Assembly (NCBI GenBank): GCA_947492925.1
Contig: CANLOQ010000009.1
Location: 29,672 to 93,671, forward strand
Source of the DNA: an uncultured Sulfitobacter sp.
Lineage (GTDB): Bacteria; Pseudomonadota; Alphaproteobacteria; Rhodobacterales; Rhodobacteraceae
Reading direction: 5' to 3'
Length of the DNA stretch: 64,000 nt
This document shows, piece by piece, positions 40,645-49,060 of this stretch (its first letter is position 1; each line of letters opens with the position of its first letter). A model generated the notes under the pieces. It was not told the origin of the DNA. It ran no database searches and worked only from the letters and a program-made list of their open reading frames with translations. The position numbers and the translations under genes are program-made.

Positions 40645-40706
40645 GCCCCGGACTTGATCCGGGGCCTCATGGGGGCGGACCGGGAGGTCCCGGATCAAGT
40701 CCGGGA
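40645..40706. repeat. REP-like palindromic repeat, copy 1
   Basis: Two back-to-back stem-loops share a core: GCCCCGGA-CTTGA-TCCGGGGC (40645-40665) and TCCCGGA-TCAAG-TCCGGGA (40688-40706), with about 22 bp between them. The same arrangement recurs at 48329-48389. Copy 1 lies between convergent genes, where it could end transcription from both sides or form a mobile REP/BIME-like element. Confidence 0.85.
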
Positions 40707-40714
40707 CGCAGGTG

Positions 40715-41713
40715 TCAGTCAACGGTGACAACGACCTTGCCCAGCACCTTGCGATCCGACAGCAGTTGCAGCGCATCGCCCGCCTTTTCCAGCGGATAGC
40801 TGGCCGAGACGCGCGGCTTGATCTTGCCCTCGCCATAAAGCCGGAACAGATCACCCATGTTTTCCGCGTGGCTTGCCGGTTCGCGCATCGTGTGCGCCCC
40901 CCAGAAGACACCGACGATCTGACAGCCCTTGAGCAGTGTCAGGTTCAGCGGAATTTTCGGGATGCCTGCGGGAAAACCGACAACAAGAAAGCGGCCTTTC
41001 CATGCCAGCGCGCGCACGGCGGGTTCCGCGTAATCGCCGCCGACGGCGTCATAGACGATGTCCACACCGTCGCCACCCGACAGTTTCTTGATCTCGTTCG
41101 AGAACTCTTTCTGCGTGGCGCGGTCGGACATATCGCGGGAATAGATGATGGTTTCATCCGCGCCCAGGTCGCGGCAGAATTGCGCTTTTTCTTCCGATGA
41201 CACAGCGGCGATGACCCGCGCCCCTGCGGCTTTGCCCAGCTCAATGGCCGCGACGCCGACACCACCGGCGGCACCCAGGATCAGCAGGCTGTCGCCTTCC
41301 TTGATGCCCGCGCGGTCCTTTAGCGCGTGGTGCGATGTGCCGTAGGTCAGCACGAAACAGGCGGCCTCATCATAGGGCATATTGTCGGGGATTTTGATCA
41401 CTTTCACGGCGTCGATCACCACATGGGTGGCAAAACCGCCAAAGCCCGACATGCCAAGAACCCTGTCCCCGACCTGCAGATCAGTGACACCTTCGCCGAC
41501 GGCATCGACCACACCGGCAATCTCTCCACCCGGCGCAAAGGGGCGGGGCGGCTTCATCTGGTACATGTCGCGGATGATCAGCGTGTCGGGGAAATTCACG
41601 CCCGCCGCATGTACGCGAATGCGAACCTGTTTTTTGCCCGGCTCCGGGTCTGGCAGTTCTTCCAGCACCAGTGTTTCCGGCCCGCCGACTTCCTTGCTCA
41701 GCATCGCTTTCAT
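40715..41713 (-). CDS. Quinone oxidoreductase-like medium-chain reductase
   Basis: This 332-residue zinc-free MDR protein of the quinone oxidoreductase group starts MKAMLSKEVGGPETLVLEEL. HAAGVNFPDTLIIRDMYQ follows near residue 36, FAPGGEIAGVVDAVGEG near residue 57, and the NADP-binding LILGAAGGVGVAAIELGKAA near residue 145. DIVYDAVGGD comes near residue 220. It likely reduces an enoyl-type or quinone substrate with NADPH. I chose ATG 41713, preceded by GGGAG; the frame is open to 41821 but would overlap the regulatory palindrome. It is divergent from the acyl-CoA dehydrogenase operon, and both share the 140-bp region containing the proposed IclR operator. Its 3' end abuts the REP-like repeat. 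Confidence 0.9.
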   Translation of the reverse strand: MKAMLSKEVGGPETLVLEELPDPEPGKKQVRIRVHAAGVNFPDTLIIRDMYQMKPPRPFAPGGEIAGVVDAVGEGVTDLQVGDRVLGMSGFGGFATHVVIDAVKVIKIPDNMPYDEAACFVLTYGTSHHALKDRAGIKEGDSLLILGAAGGVGVAAIELGKAAGARVIAAVSSEEKAQFCRDLGADETIIYSRDMSDRATQKEFSNEIKKLSGGDGVDIVYDAVGGDYAEPAVRALAWKGRFLVVGFPAGIPKIPLNLTLLKGCQIVGVFWGAHTMREPASHAENMGDLFRLYGEGKIKPRVSASYPLEKAGDALQLLSDRKVLGKVVVTVD

Positions 41714-41793
41714 GGATCGCATACTCCCGTTTTTCATTTGCCCGAAAGGTGGGACGTGGCGTCGCGTCTTGTCAATCGCAATTCGGGTAGCCA

Positions 41794-41808
41794 TTCTGCA
41801 TAGCGGAA
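41794..41808. promoter_or_regulatory. Proposed IclR-family operator, copy 1
   Basis: TTCTGC-ATA-GCGGAA differs by one base from the perfect palindrome TTCCGC-ATA-GCGGAA found right after the iclR gene at 50907. It lies in the divergent promoter region between the quinone oxidoreductase and the first acyl-CoA dehydrogenase genes. IclR-family sites are commonly short GC-flanked palindromes of this type. Regulation by the local IclR protein is inference. Confidence 0.65.
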
Positions 41809-41853
41809 TGGATGTCCGCAATTTGACGTGACGTCCCTAGGGAGGATTTTGAG

Positions 41854-43017
41854 ATGAGTGCAACCACCACAGAAGCATTCCGTCTGGAACTGCGCGACTG
41901 GCTGGAGGCGAACTGCCCCGAGGAAATGCGCGACGGCGGCGTGACCGAAGATTCCATCTGCTGGGGTGGCAAGGACTGGGTGTTCACGTCGGAGGCGCAG
42001 AAGGTCTGGCTGGAGCGGTGCGCGGCCAAGGGATACACCGTGCCGACGTGGCCAAAGGAATATGGTGGCGCGGGGCTGAGCCGGGATGAGGAAAAGATTT
42101 TTCTTCAGGAGATGGGGAGGATCAACGCGCGACCGCCTTTGCAGTCATTCGGCATCTGGATGCTGGGGCCCGCGCTGCTGCATTTCGGGACGCACGAACA
42201 AAAGCTGCACTATCTGCCGCCGATTGCGCGCGGTGAAATTCGTTGGTGTCAGGGCTATTCAGAGCCGAATGCAGGCTCTGATCTGGCGAATGTGCAGACA
42301 CGGGGCGAGGACAAGGGCGATCACTGGCTGGTGAACGGGCAGAAGATCTGGACCTCGTATGCGGACAAGGCCGATTGGATTTTTGCGCTGGTGCGCACCG
42401 ACCGCGATGCGCCGAAGCACAAGGGGATTTCGTTCCTGCTGTGCGATATGGAGCAGGCGGGGGTTGAGACGCGGCCGATCAAGATGATCTCGGGCATATC
42501 ACCGTTTTGCGAGACGTTTTTCACCGATGCGGTGATCCCCAAGGATCAGATCGTGGGCGAAGAGAACAAGGGCTGGGACGTGGCCAAGTACCTGCTGACC
42601 CACGAGCGCGAGATGATTTCGGGCGGTGGTCAGGGTCTGGCGGGCGGCCGTGCGATTGGCGCGGTTTTGTCAGATACGATGGAAGAGATGGACGCGACCC
42701 TGCGCGCCGATGCGATGCGTTGCGAGATTGATTCGCTGGCCATCGGGCTGACGCTGGAGCGGTACAAGGATCAGGCGGAAGCGGGGCAGGGGGCCGGTGA
42801 TGCGTCGGCGATGTTGAAGTACATGGGCACGGAGCTGAACAAGCAGCGGCATGAGTTGATGATGTCTGCCGGTGGGTCGGATGCGCTGGAGTGGGATGGG
42901 CCGCTGGGCAACCGCGCGGGTGATTGGTTGCGGACCAAGGCGAATTCGATTGAGGGCGGGACGTCAGAGGTGATGCTGAGCATCGTCTCGCGCCGCGTGC
43001 TGGGGTTGCCGGCATGA
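41854..43017 (+). CDS. Acyl-CoA dehydrogenase, subunit 1 of a likely heteromeric pair
   Basis: This 387-residue protein has the acyl-CoA dehydrogenase fold. YSEPNAGSDLANVQTRGE near residue 133 and GQKIWTSYADKADWIFALVR near residue 162 are FAD- and substrate-contacting segments, and the C-terminus has SIEGGTSEVMLSIVSRRVLG. The usual catalytic Glu of YEGTSE is replaced by Gly (EGGTSE), as in several dehydrogenases that act as mixed tetramers or place the base elsewhere. It would introduce an alpha,beta double bond into an acyl-CoA, passing electrons to ETF. GGGAGGA lies before the ATG. The stop overlaps the next dehydrogenase gene (ATGA), as in alpha2-beta2 steroid- and dicarboxylate-type enzymes. 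Substrate unknown. Confidence 0.92.
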   Translation: MSATTTEAFRLELRDWLEANCPEEMRDGGVTEDSICWGGKDWVFTSEAQKVWLERCAAKGYTVPTWPKEYGGAGLSRDEEKIFLQEMGRINARPPLQSFGIWMLGPALLHFGTHEQKLHYLPPIARGEIRWCQGYSEPNAGSDLANVQTRGEDKGDHWLVNGQKIWTSYADKADWIFALVRTDRDAPKHKGISFLLCDMEQAGVETRPIKMISGISPFCETFFTDAVIPKDQIVGEENKGWDVAKYLLTHEREMISGGGQGLAGGRAIGAVLSDTMEEMDATLRADAMRCEIDSLAIGLTLERYKDQAEAGQGAGDASAMLKYMGTELNKQRHELMMSAGGSDALEWDGPLGNRAGDWLRTKANSIEGGTSEVMLSIVSRRVLGLPA

Positions 43018-44126
43018 AGTTGGTGATGAGCGAAGAGGAAACGATGCTGGCCGACATGGCGCGGGGTTTCCTTGATAGCGCGGCACCTGTGTCAAAGCTG
43101 CGCGAGATGCGGGACGCGGGTGTGACCCATGATGCCGCACTTTGGAAAGAGATGGCCGATATGGGCTGGGCCGGCGTGCTGGTGCCCGAGGATGCGGGCG
43201 GGTCCGACATGGGGTTCGCCGCGGCCAATGTGATCGCACGGGAGATGGGCAAGACGCTGGCGGTGTCGCCGTTTATATCGACCGCTGTGATCGCGGCGAC
43301 TGCGCTCAGATCCGTCTCTGATGCGCGGGCCAGAGACGCTTTGGCGCGGATTGCGTCAGGGGAGGCCACTTATGCTTTGGCCGTGGATGAGGGGATCAAG
43401 TTCGATCCCGATGCCACGCAGCTGGAGGCAAAGGCGAGCGGGAACGGGTTCACGTTGAACGGCAAAAAGCAGTTCGTTGTGGATGGTGCAAATGCCGACC
43501 GGTTGCTGGTGCTGGCGCGGACGGAGAATGGTTTGACGCTGTTTGATATTCCGAGCGACCGCGCGGGTATTGAGCGGACGGCGAGCAATATGATCGACGC
43601 GCGTGATGCCGCGCGGATCGAATTTACGGACGTCGAGGCGACGGGCGACGATGTTCTGGGCAGCGTGGATCAGGCGATGGACGTGCTGCGGCCCGCGCTT
43701 GAGGCCGGGCAGGCGGCGCTGGCGGCCGAGATGGCGGGCCTGTCTGCGGGTGCGTTCGAGATGACGGTCGGCTATCTGAAAGAGCGCAAGCAGTTCGGGG
43801 TCGAGATCGGGCGTTTTCAGGCGCTGCAACACCGCGCGGCGCATTTGTGGTGCGAGACGGAAGTGACGGCGAGCGCCATTCTGAACGCCGGTCGGATGCT
43901 GGACGAGGACCCGGAGAATGCGGGTTTGGCGGTGTCGCTGGCCAAAGCCAAGGCGACCGCGACGGCCAAGCTGGCGGTGATCGAGGGTGTGCAGATGCAC
44001 GGGGGGATCGGGATGACCGATGCCTATGACATGGGTTTTTACATGAAACGCGCGCGGGTCGGGGCGGAGTGGTTGGGCGATTTCGCCTACCACGCCGAAC
44101 GGGTCGCAGCGGCGAGAGGGTTTTAA
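43014..44126 (+). CDS. Acyl-CoA dehydrogenase, subunit 2 of a likely heteromeric pair
   Basis: This 370-residue acyl-CoA dehydrogenase-fold protein has a normal N-domain (LADMARGFLDSAAPVSKLRE, WAGVLVPEDAGGSDMGFAAA). The central beta domain is degenerate, with FTLNGKKQFVVDGANADRLL near residue 145. The C-terminal domain has QFGVEIGRFQALQHRAAH near residue 262 and VQMHGGIGMTDAYDMGFYMK near residue 327. It lacks the YEGTxE catalytic stretch altogether. That suggests it is the structural or complementing subunit of a mixed tetramer with the preceding protein. It overlaps that gene by 4 bp and is followed 2 bp later by a short-chain dehydrogenase gene. The fold is secure; the heteromer is inference. 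Confidence 0.92.
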   Translation: MKLVMSEEETMLADMARGFLDSAAPVSKLREMRDAGVTHDAALWKEMADMGWAGVLVPEDAGGSDMGFAAANVIAREMGKTLAVSPFISTAVIAATALRSVSDARARDALARIASGEATYALAVDEGIKFDPDATQLEAKASGNGFTLNGKKQFVVDGANADRLLVLARTENGLTLFDIPSDRAGIERTASNMIDARDAARIEFTDVEATGDDVLGSVDQAMDVLRPALEAGQAALAAEMAGLSAGAFEMTVGYLKERKQFGVEIGRFQALQHRAAHLWCETEVTASAILNAGRMLDEDPENAGLAVSLAKAKATATAKLAVIEGVQMHGGIGMTDAYDMGFYMKRARVGAEWLGDFAYHAERVAAARGF

Positions 44127-44128
44127 GG

Positions 44129-44950
44129 ATGGATATTCAGTCTTTGTTCGGGTTGGAGGGCAAGACGGCCCTTGTGACCGGCGGTGCGACGGGCATCGGG
44201 CGGATGGCATGCGAAGCGCTGGTGCGTGCGGGGGCCACGGTGTTGATGGCGTCGCGCAAGGAAGGGGCCTGTGAGGCCGTTGCGGCGGAGTTGAACGCGC
44301 TGGGTGCGTCGGGCAAGGCCATCGGTTTTGTCGGTGATGTCGGGTCCGAAGAGGGGATTGATGCGCTTGTCGCGTCCGTGAAAGAACGAACGGACAGCCT
44401 GCACATCCTGATGAACAACGCTGGCATCACATGGGGCGCGCCGCTGGGGCAGTTCCCGCATCACGCCTGGGAAAAGGTGATGAACGTGAACGTCGCGGGC
44501 ATGTTCGATCTGACGCAAAAGCTGCTGCCGATGCTGACAGCTTCTGCCAGCAAGGATGATCCGGCGCGGGTTGTGAATGTCGGCTCTGTCATGGGCGAGC
44601 GGGAGATGGGCGATGGGGCCTATAGCTACTCCATGTCCAAGGCGGCAGTGCATCACATGACGCGGATTCTGGGCAAGGAACTGGCGGGGCATCATGTGAC
44701 CGTGAATGCGCTGGCGCCGGGGCCGTTTGTGAGCCGCATGACCGCCTTTGCCACTGCGGATGAGGATACGCGCGACAAGGTGGGTGACGACGTGCCGCTG
44801 AAACGCGTGGGCCGCGATGAGGATATCGCGGGCTGTATGCTGTTTCTCTGCGGACAAGGCGGGGCTTATGTGACCGGTGCGATCATTCCGGTGAGCGGTG
44901 GCATCAACGTGATGTCGGGGCCGAACATCTTTGAACAGGCGCTGCACTGA
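44129..44950 (+). CDS. Short-chain dehydrogenase/reductase
   Basis: This 273-residue classical SDR has the cofactor loop TGGATGIGRMACEALVRAG near residue 17 and the NNAG strand (LHILMNNAGITWG) near residue 95. The catalytic Ser is in VVNVGSVMGE, and the Tyr/Lys pair is in YSYSMSKAAVHHMTRILGKE near residue 170. It would oxidise a hydroxyl group with NAD(P). The ATG lies 2 bp after the preceding stop; a longer reading from 44069 would overlap the dehydrogenase gene and adds nothing familiar. The stop overlaps the start of the next SDR gene (TGATG). It is part of the acyl-CoA island, perhaps acting on a ring or side-chain alcohol. Confidence 0.92.
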   Translation: MDIQSLFGLEGKTALVTGGATGIGRMACEALVRAGATVLMASRKEGACEAVAAELNALGASGKAIGFVGDVGSEEGIDALVASVKERTDSLHILMNNAGITWGAPLGQFPHHAWEKVMNVNVAGMFDLTQKLLPMLTASASKDDPARVVNVGSVMGEREMGDGAYSYSMSKAAVHHMTRILGKELAGHHVTVNALAPGPFVSRMTAFATADEDTRDKVGDDVPLKRVGRDEDIAGCMLFLCGQGGAYVTGAIIPVSGGINVMSGPNIFEQALH

Positions 44951-45870
44951 TGATCCGGTTTGACGACCGGGTCGCGATTGTCACAGGTGCCGGCACGGGG
45001 CTGGGGCGGTCACATGCCTTGGGTCTGGCGGCGCGGGGGGCCAAGGTTGTGGTCAACGATCTGGGTGTTGGGCGCGACGGGTCCGGCTCCTCCTCGGCGG
45101 CAGCGGAGGCCGTGGTTAAAGAGATCAAGGCGATGGGCGGCGATGCGATGGCGCATGGCTGCGACGTGTCGGATGAGGATGGCGTCAACGATATGGTGGC
45201 GCAGGCCTTGGCCGCCTGGGGTCGCGTCGATATCGTGGTGAACAACGCAGGGATCCTGCGTGACAAGACCTTTGCCAAGATGGAGATGGCCGATTTTCGC
45301 AAGGTGGTCGATGTGCATCTGATCGGGTCCGCGAATGTGGCGCATGCCTGTTGGCCGATCATGCGCGAACAGAAGTACGGGCGCATCGTGTTTACGGCCT
45401 CTGCGTCTGGTCTTTACGGCAACTTTGGTCAATCGAACTATGGTGCGGCCAAGGCGGCGATGATGGGGCTGATGAACGTGCTGCATCTGGAAGGGGCGCG
45501 GGACAATATCCGTGTGAATACACTGGCCCCCACCGCGGCGACGCGGATGACAGAGGAGTTGCTGCCTGCAGAGGCGGCGGAGTTGCTGGCACCTGAAACC
45601 ATCACGCCGGGGCTTTTGTATCTGGTCAGCGAGGACGCACCCAGCCGCACGATCCTTGGCGCGGGGGCGGGCAGTTTTGCCCTGACCAAAGTGTACGAGA
45701 CCCCCGGCATCACCCTGATGGATGACGAGAATACGCCGGAAGCGGTTGCCGAGAAGTTTGCAGTCATTGCTGACACAAACGGTCAGGAGGAACTGACCGA
45801 CGCGTTTAGCCAAACCAAGAAATACGCGCTGAGTGCGGCAAAGGCCCGTGGCCTGAAGCTGGACTGGTAA
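44950..45870 (+). CDS. MFE-2/17beta-HSD4-like short-chain dehydrogenase
   Basis: This 306-residue SDR belongs to the group resembling the dehydrogenase part of peroxisomal multifunctional enzyme 2. The cofactor loop is VTGAGTGLGRSHALGLAARG, followed by the long insertion VVNDLGVGRDGSGSSSAAAE that marks the group. IVVNNAGILRDKTF lies near residue 96, and the catalytic YGAAKAAMMGLMNVL near residue 164. The C-terminal extension (residues about 215-306) is also usual. It would oxidise (R)-3-hydroxyacyl-CoA to 3-ketoacyl-CoA, matching the (R)-specific product of the MaoC hydratase and feeding the thiolase that follows after 25 bp. The start overlaps the previous stop by 1 bp. Confidence 0.92.
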   Translation: MIRFDDRVAIVTGAGTGLGRSHALGLAARGAKVVVNDLGVGRDGSGSSSAAAEAVVKEIKAMGGDAMAHGCDVSDEDGVNDMVAQALAAWGRVDIVVNNAGILRDKTFAKMEMADFRKVVDVHLIGSANVAHACWPIMREQKYGRIVFTASASGLYGNFGQSNYGAAKAAMMGLMNVLHLEGARDNIRVNTLAPTAATRMTEELLPAEAAELLAPETITPGLLYLVSEDAPSRTILGAGAGSFALTKVYETPGITLMDDENTPEAVAEKFAVIADTNGQEELTDAFSQTKKYALSAAKARGLKLDW

Positions 45871-45895
45871 ATGAAATTAACCAAGGAGAATTCAC

Positions 45896-47092
45896 ATGCG
45901 TGACGCAGTGATCGTATCGACAGCACGAACCCCCATCGGCAAGGCCTATCGCGGGGCTTTCAACAACACGACGCCGCAGCATTTGCTGGGCCACGCCATC
46001 GAACACGCGGTCGCCCGCGCGGGCGTTGATCCGGCGCAGGTGGTTGATGTGATCGCCGGTGCGGCGCTGCAACAGGGGCACGCGGCGGGCAACATCGCGC
46101 GTCAGGCGGCGATCCGGGCGGGCCTGCCCGTGACGGTCGCGGGCATGTCGCTGGACCGGCAGTGTGCGTCCGGCATGATGGCGATTGCCACGGCGGCCAA
46201 GCAGGTAATCACCGACGGGATGGATGTGGTTGTCGGCGGCGGTGTCGACAGCATTTCGATGGTGCAAACGCCCGAGATGCGGGTGAAGGCCGATCCGTGG
46301 TTGAAGGAAAACAAGCCTGCGATCTATATGTCGATGCTGGAAACGGCGGAGACGGTGGCGGAGCGCTATAAAGTCAGCCGCGAGGAGCAGGACGCCTATG
46401 CCGCGCAATCCCAGGAACGCACGCATCAGGCGCAGCAGGCGGGCAAATTCGACGACGAGATCGTGCCGCTGACCTCCACCATGCTGATGCAGGACCGCGA
46501 GACCAAGGAAATCTCAGAACACGAGGTCACACTGGAAAAGGATGAGGGCAACCGCCCCGGCACGAGCGCCGAAAGCCTTGCCGGTTTGCAGCCGGTGTTC
46601 AAGGACGGCATCGTCATCAAGGAAGGCAAATACATCACCGCCGGCAACGCTTCGCAGTTGAGCGATGGGGCATCGGCGAGCGTCCTGATGGAAGAAAAGG
46701 CGGCGGAGAAGGCGGGGCTGGAACCGCTGGGCCGCTACGTCGGTGTCTGGGCCGCAGGGCTTGAGCCGGACGAAATGGGCATCGGCCCGATCTATGCCGT
46801 GCCGCCGCTCCTCAAGGCGCACGGGCTGACGATGGACGACATCGGGCTGTGGGAATTGAACGAGGCCTTCGCGGTGCAGGTGCTGCATTCCGCGAACGTG
46901 CTGGGCATCCCGCAGGAGATTTTGAACGTCAACGGCGGGGCCATTTCCATCGGCCACCCCTACGGCATGTCGGGCGCGCGCATGGTGGGTCACGCGCTGA
47001 TCGAGGGCAAGCGGCGCGGTGCGAAATACGTTGTCTGCACCATGTGTGTGGGCGGCGGCATGGGCGCTGCCGGGCTGTTCGAGGTACTGTGA
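45896..47092 (+). CDS. Acetyl-CoA C-acyltransferase (thiolase)
   Basis: This 398-residue thiolase has all expected catalytic residues. The acylated Cys is in [12 protein letters not shown] near residue 88, the His in [18 protein letters not shown] near residue 350, and the proton-exchanging Cys in [16 protein letters not shown] near residue 383. It would split 3-ketoacyl-CoA with CoA, completing a beta-oxidation turn together with the dehydrogenase pair, the hydratase and the SDR of this island. AAGGAG lies 7 nt before the ATG. A 217-bp spacer with a GC-rich hairpin separates it from the nitronate monooxygenase-like gene. Confidence 0.95.
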   Translation: MRDAVIVSTARTPIGKAYRGAFNNTTPQHLLGHAIEHAVARAGVDPAQVVDVIAGAALQQGHAAGNIARQAAIRAGLPVTVAGMSLDRQCASGMMAIATAAKQVITDGMDVVVGGGVDSISMVQTPEMRVKADPWLKENKPAIYMSMLETAETVAERYKVSREEQDAYAAQSQERTHQAQQAGKFDDEIVPLTSTMLMQDRETKEISEHEVTLEKDEGNRPGTSAESLAGLQPVFKDGIVIKEGKYITAGNASQLSDGASASVLMEEKAAEKAGLEPLGRYVGVWAAGLEPDEMGIGPIYAVPPLLKAHGLTMDDIGLWELNEAFAVQVLHSANVLGIPQEILNVNGGAISIGHPYGMSGARMVGHALIEGKRRGAKYVVCTMCVGGGMGAAGLFEVL

Positions 47093-47256
47093 AAATGTGG
47101 CACGGACAGCGCGCCCAAGCGACCTATCCCGACGGGGCAACGCTGGCCTGTCCAGGCGCACCCCGTGCTTCATCTTTCCACTACAATTCACCTCCCCGGT
47201 CTGCCGCAGGCGCCATCCCCGGCGTTTCGCAAAACCCGTGAGGTTCGCCAACAAGA

Positions 47257-47276
47257 GGGGCGGTTTTACCCGCCCC
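47257..47276 (+). promoter_or_regulatory. GC-rich hairpin between thiolase and nitronate monooxygenase-like genes
   Basis: GGGGCGG (47257-47263) pairs perfectly with CCGCCCC (47270-47276) across a 6-nt loop, 24 bp upstream of the Shine-Dalgarno sequence of the next gene. No T-run follows, so it may be a processing or stability element or a weak terminator. Confidence 0.5.
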
Positions 47277-47309
47277 CTTACCGTCAATATGAACATCTTT
47301 GGAGGCTCT

Positions 47310-48302
47310 ATGGCCCGCGACGATTCCCATCTGCCGAAAGCTTTGCAAGGGCTGCGCATCCCGCTGATTGCTTCGCCCTTGTTTATCATATCAGTCCCTA
47401 AGCTGGTGATTGCGCAGTGCAAGGCGGGGATTGTCGGGTCATTCCCGGCGCTGAATGCGCGGGAGGGCGAGGGGGAGCATCCGCTGCTCGACACATGGTT
47501 AACAGAGATTAAGGAAGAGCTGGACCGGCACAATCAGGCCAACCCTGATCAGCCTGCGGCACCCTATGCGGTGAACCAGATTGTGCACCGATCAAACGCG
47601 CGGCTGGACCGTGATCTGGAGATCTGTGTGAAACATGACGTGCCGATCTGGATCACGTCGCTGGGCGCACGGGTCGAGGTGAACGAGGCGGCGCATTCCT
47701 GTGGCGGGATCGTGCTGCACGATGTTATCAACAACAGATTTGCGCATAAGGCGGTGGAGAAAGGGGCCGATGGTCTGGTCGCTGTCGCTGCCGGTGCGGG
47801 CGGGCACGCGGGCCAGCAATCGCCGTTTGCCTTGGTAAGGGAAATCCGTGAGTGGTTTGACGGCCCGGTCGCCTTGTCCGGTGCCATTGCCTCGGGGGAA
47901 AGCCTGCTGGGCGCGCGGGCGATGGGGGCTGATCTGGGCTATACCGGATCACCGTTTATTGCCACGGATGAGGCGAATGCCGACCCCGGCTACAAGGACA
48001 TGATCGTGGACAGCGGGGCGGAGGATATTGTGTATTCCTCGCTCTTTACCGGTGTCTGGGGCAATTACCTGAAAGGGTCGGTCGAGGCGGCGGGGATGGA
48101 CCCCGATAACCTGCCGACGGCGGATGCGTCTTCGATGAATTTCGGGACAGATCGGGAGAAGCCCAAAGCGTGGAAAACGATCTGGGGCTCCGGTCAGGGG
48201 ATCGGGGCGATCAAGTCGGTCGGGCCTGCGGGCGGGATCGTGGACCGGATGGCGGATGAGTATTTTGCGGCAGGCAAGAAGCTGGCGGCGGAGTTTTCGT
48301 GA
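47310..48302 (+). CDS. Nitronate monooxygenase/2-nitropropane dioxygenase-like flavoprotein
   Basis: This 330-residue FMN-binding TIM-barrel protein begins with LRIPLIASPLFIISVPKLVI, the family opening. It has GIVGSFPALNAR near residue 40, AVNQIVHRSNARLDRDLEI near residue 85, the glycine-rich VAVAAGAGGHAGQQSPFAL near residue 157 and a phosphate-binding ALSGAIASGESLLGARAMGA near residue 190. Members oxidise nitronates or act as enoyl-reductase-like enzymes (FabK relatives). In lipid and steroid catabolic clusters they often have unknown roles. I chose ATG 47310 with GGAGG upstream; the open frame back to 47019 overlaps the thiolase gene. Followed by the second REP-like repeat. Confidence 0.9.
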   Translation: MARDDSHLPKALQGLRIPLIASPLFIISVPKLVIAQCKAGIVGSFPALNAREGEGEHPLLDTWLTEIKEELDRHNQANPDQPAAPYAVNQIVHRSNARLDRDLEICVKHDVPIWITSLGARVEVNEAAHSCGGIVLHDVINNRFAHKAVEKGADGLVAVAAGAGGHAGQQSPFALVREIREWFDGPVALSGAIASGESLLGARAMGADLGYTGSPFIATDEANADPGYKDMIVDSGAEDIVYSSLFTGVWGNYLKGSVEAAGMDPDNLPTADASSMNFGTDREKPKAWKTIWGSGQGIGAIKSVGPAGGIVDRMADEYFAAGKKLAAEFS

Positions 48303-48328
48303 AACAGGTCCGCCATAGCGACGGTTGC

Positions 48329-48389
48329 GCCCCGGACTTGATCCGGGGCCTTTTGGGGCTGACCGGGAGGTCCCGGATCAAGTCCGGGA
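48329..48389. repeat. REP-like palindromic repeat, copy 2
   Basis: This has the same two stem-loops and nearly the same spacer as copy 1 at 40645-40706: GCCCCGGA-CTTGA-TCCGGGGC (48329-48349) and TCCCGGA-TCAAG-TCCGGGA (48371-48389). It lies between two genes on the plus strand. If translated, it would add a spurious N-terminus to the phosphatase gene that follows. Confidence 0.85.
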
Positions 48390-48399
48390 CGTGGGCGTA

Positions 48400-49050
48400 G
48401 TGGCAGAGCTGCTTGTTATTCGTCATGGGCAAGCGTCCTTTGGGCAGGACGATTACGATGTGTTGTCCGATCTGGGGCATCGGCAGGCGGAAGCGGTTGG
48501 CGCGTTGTTGCGCGAGATGGAGTGGCACCCCGACAGGCAGGTGACCGGCACGCTCAAGCGGCAGAAGGATACGCTGGCGTCGATGGGCTTTGATGCGGCC
48601 CCCGAAGAACATGCCGGGTTCAATGAATATGACTTTGGTGATCTGCTGAACGCGCGGTTCAATGGGGATGTGCCGGACATGGTCAAGGGCGACCGCAAGA
48701 CGCATTTCCGCGCGCTGCGGGAAACTGTGTTTGAATGGCAGGATGCGGCGTTTGACGGAGCGGCGGAGAGCTTTGCCGAGTTTGAGGCGCGGATAGAAGC
48801 GGCGCGCGTCTTTGCCACCGATACCGATGCCAAGCGGGTTTTGGTCGTGTCCTCTGGCGGGGTGATCGGACAGTTGACGCGGGCGGCACTGGGCGCGGAC
48901 AAGCGGCATATGATGGAGCTGAATTTGCAAGTGAAGAACACGGCGATGACGCGGTTCATGTTCAAGGGGCCGCGGTGCAGCCTGCATGAGTTTAACGCGA
49001 CACCGCATTTTATGACGCCCGAGGGCGCGGACCTGCTAAGCTATAGCTGA
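48400..49050 (+). CDS. Histidine phosphatase family protein (second copy in island)
   Basis: This 216-residue protein has the catalytic motif ELLVIRHGQASFGQDDYDVL at the very start. The phosphate-pocket Arg is probably in the STLKRQKD-like segment near residue 47, and the second catalytic His is replaced or shifted (VVSSGGVIGQLTRAALG where VVxHGG is usual). A weakened second site suggests low or altered phosphatase activity. I chose GTG 48400; the frame is open further upstream but there it merely translates the REP-like repeat, and GTG 48391 is an alternative. It lies 10 bp before the phosphotransferase gene. Similar phosphatase and phosphotransferase pairs occur in acyl-CoA clusters; their role is unknown. 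Confidence 0.85.
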   Translation: MAELLVIRHGQASFGQDDYDVLSDLGHRQAEAVGALLREMEWHPDRQVTGTLKRQKDTLASMGFDAAPEEHAGFNEYDFGDLLNARFNGDVPDMVKGDRKTHFRALRETVFEWQDAAFDGAAESFAEFEARIEAARVFATDTDAKRVLVVSSGGVIGQLTRAALGADKRHMMELNLQVKNTAMTRFMFKGPRCSLHEFNATPHFMTPEGADLLSYS

Positions 49051-49060
49051 GGGTGAGGAC

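Noticed and set aside
48325-48399. N-terminal extension of the second histidine phosphatase
   Set aside because: It only translates the REP-like repeat. The RHG motif then lies far from its usual place near the start.
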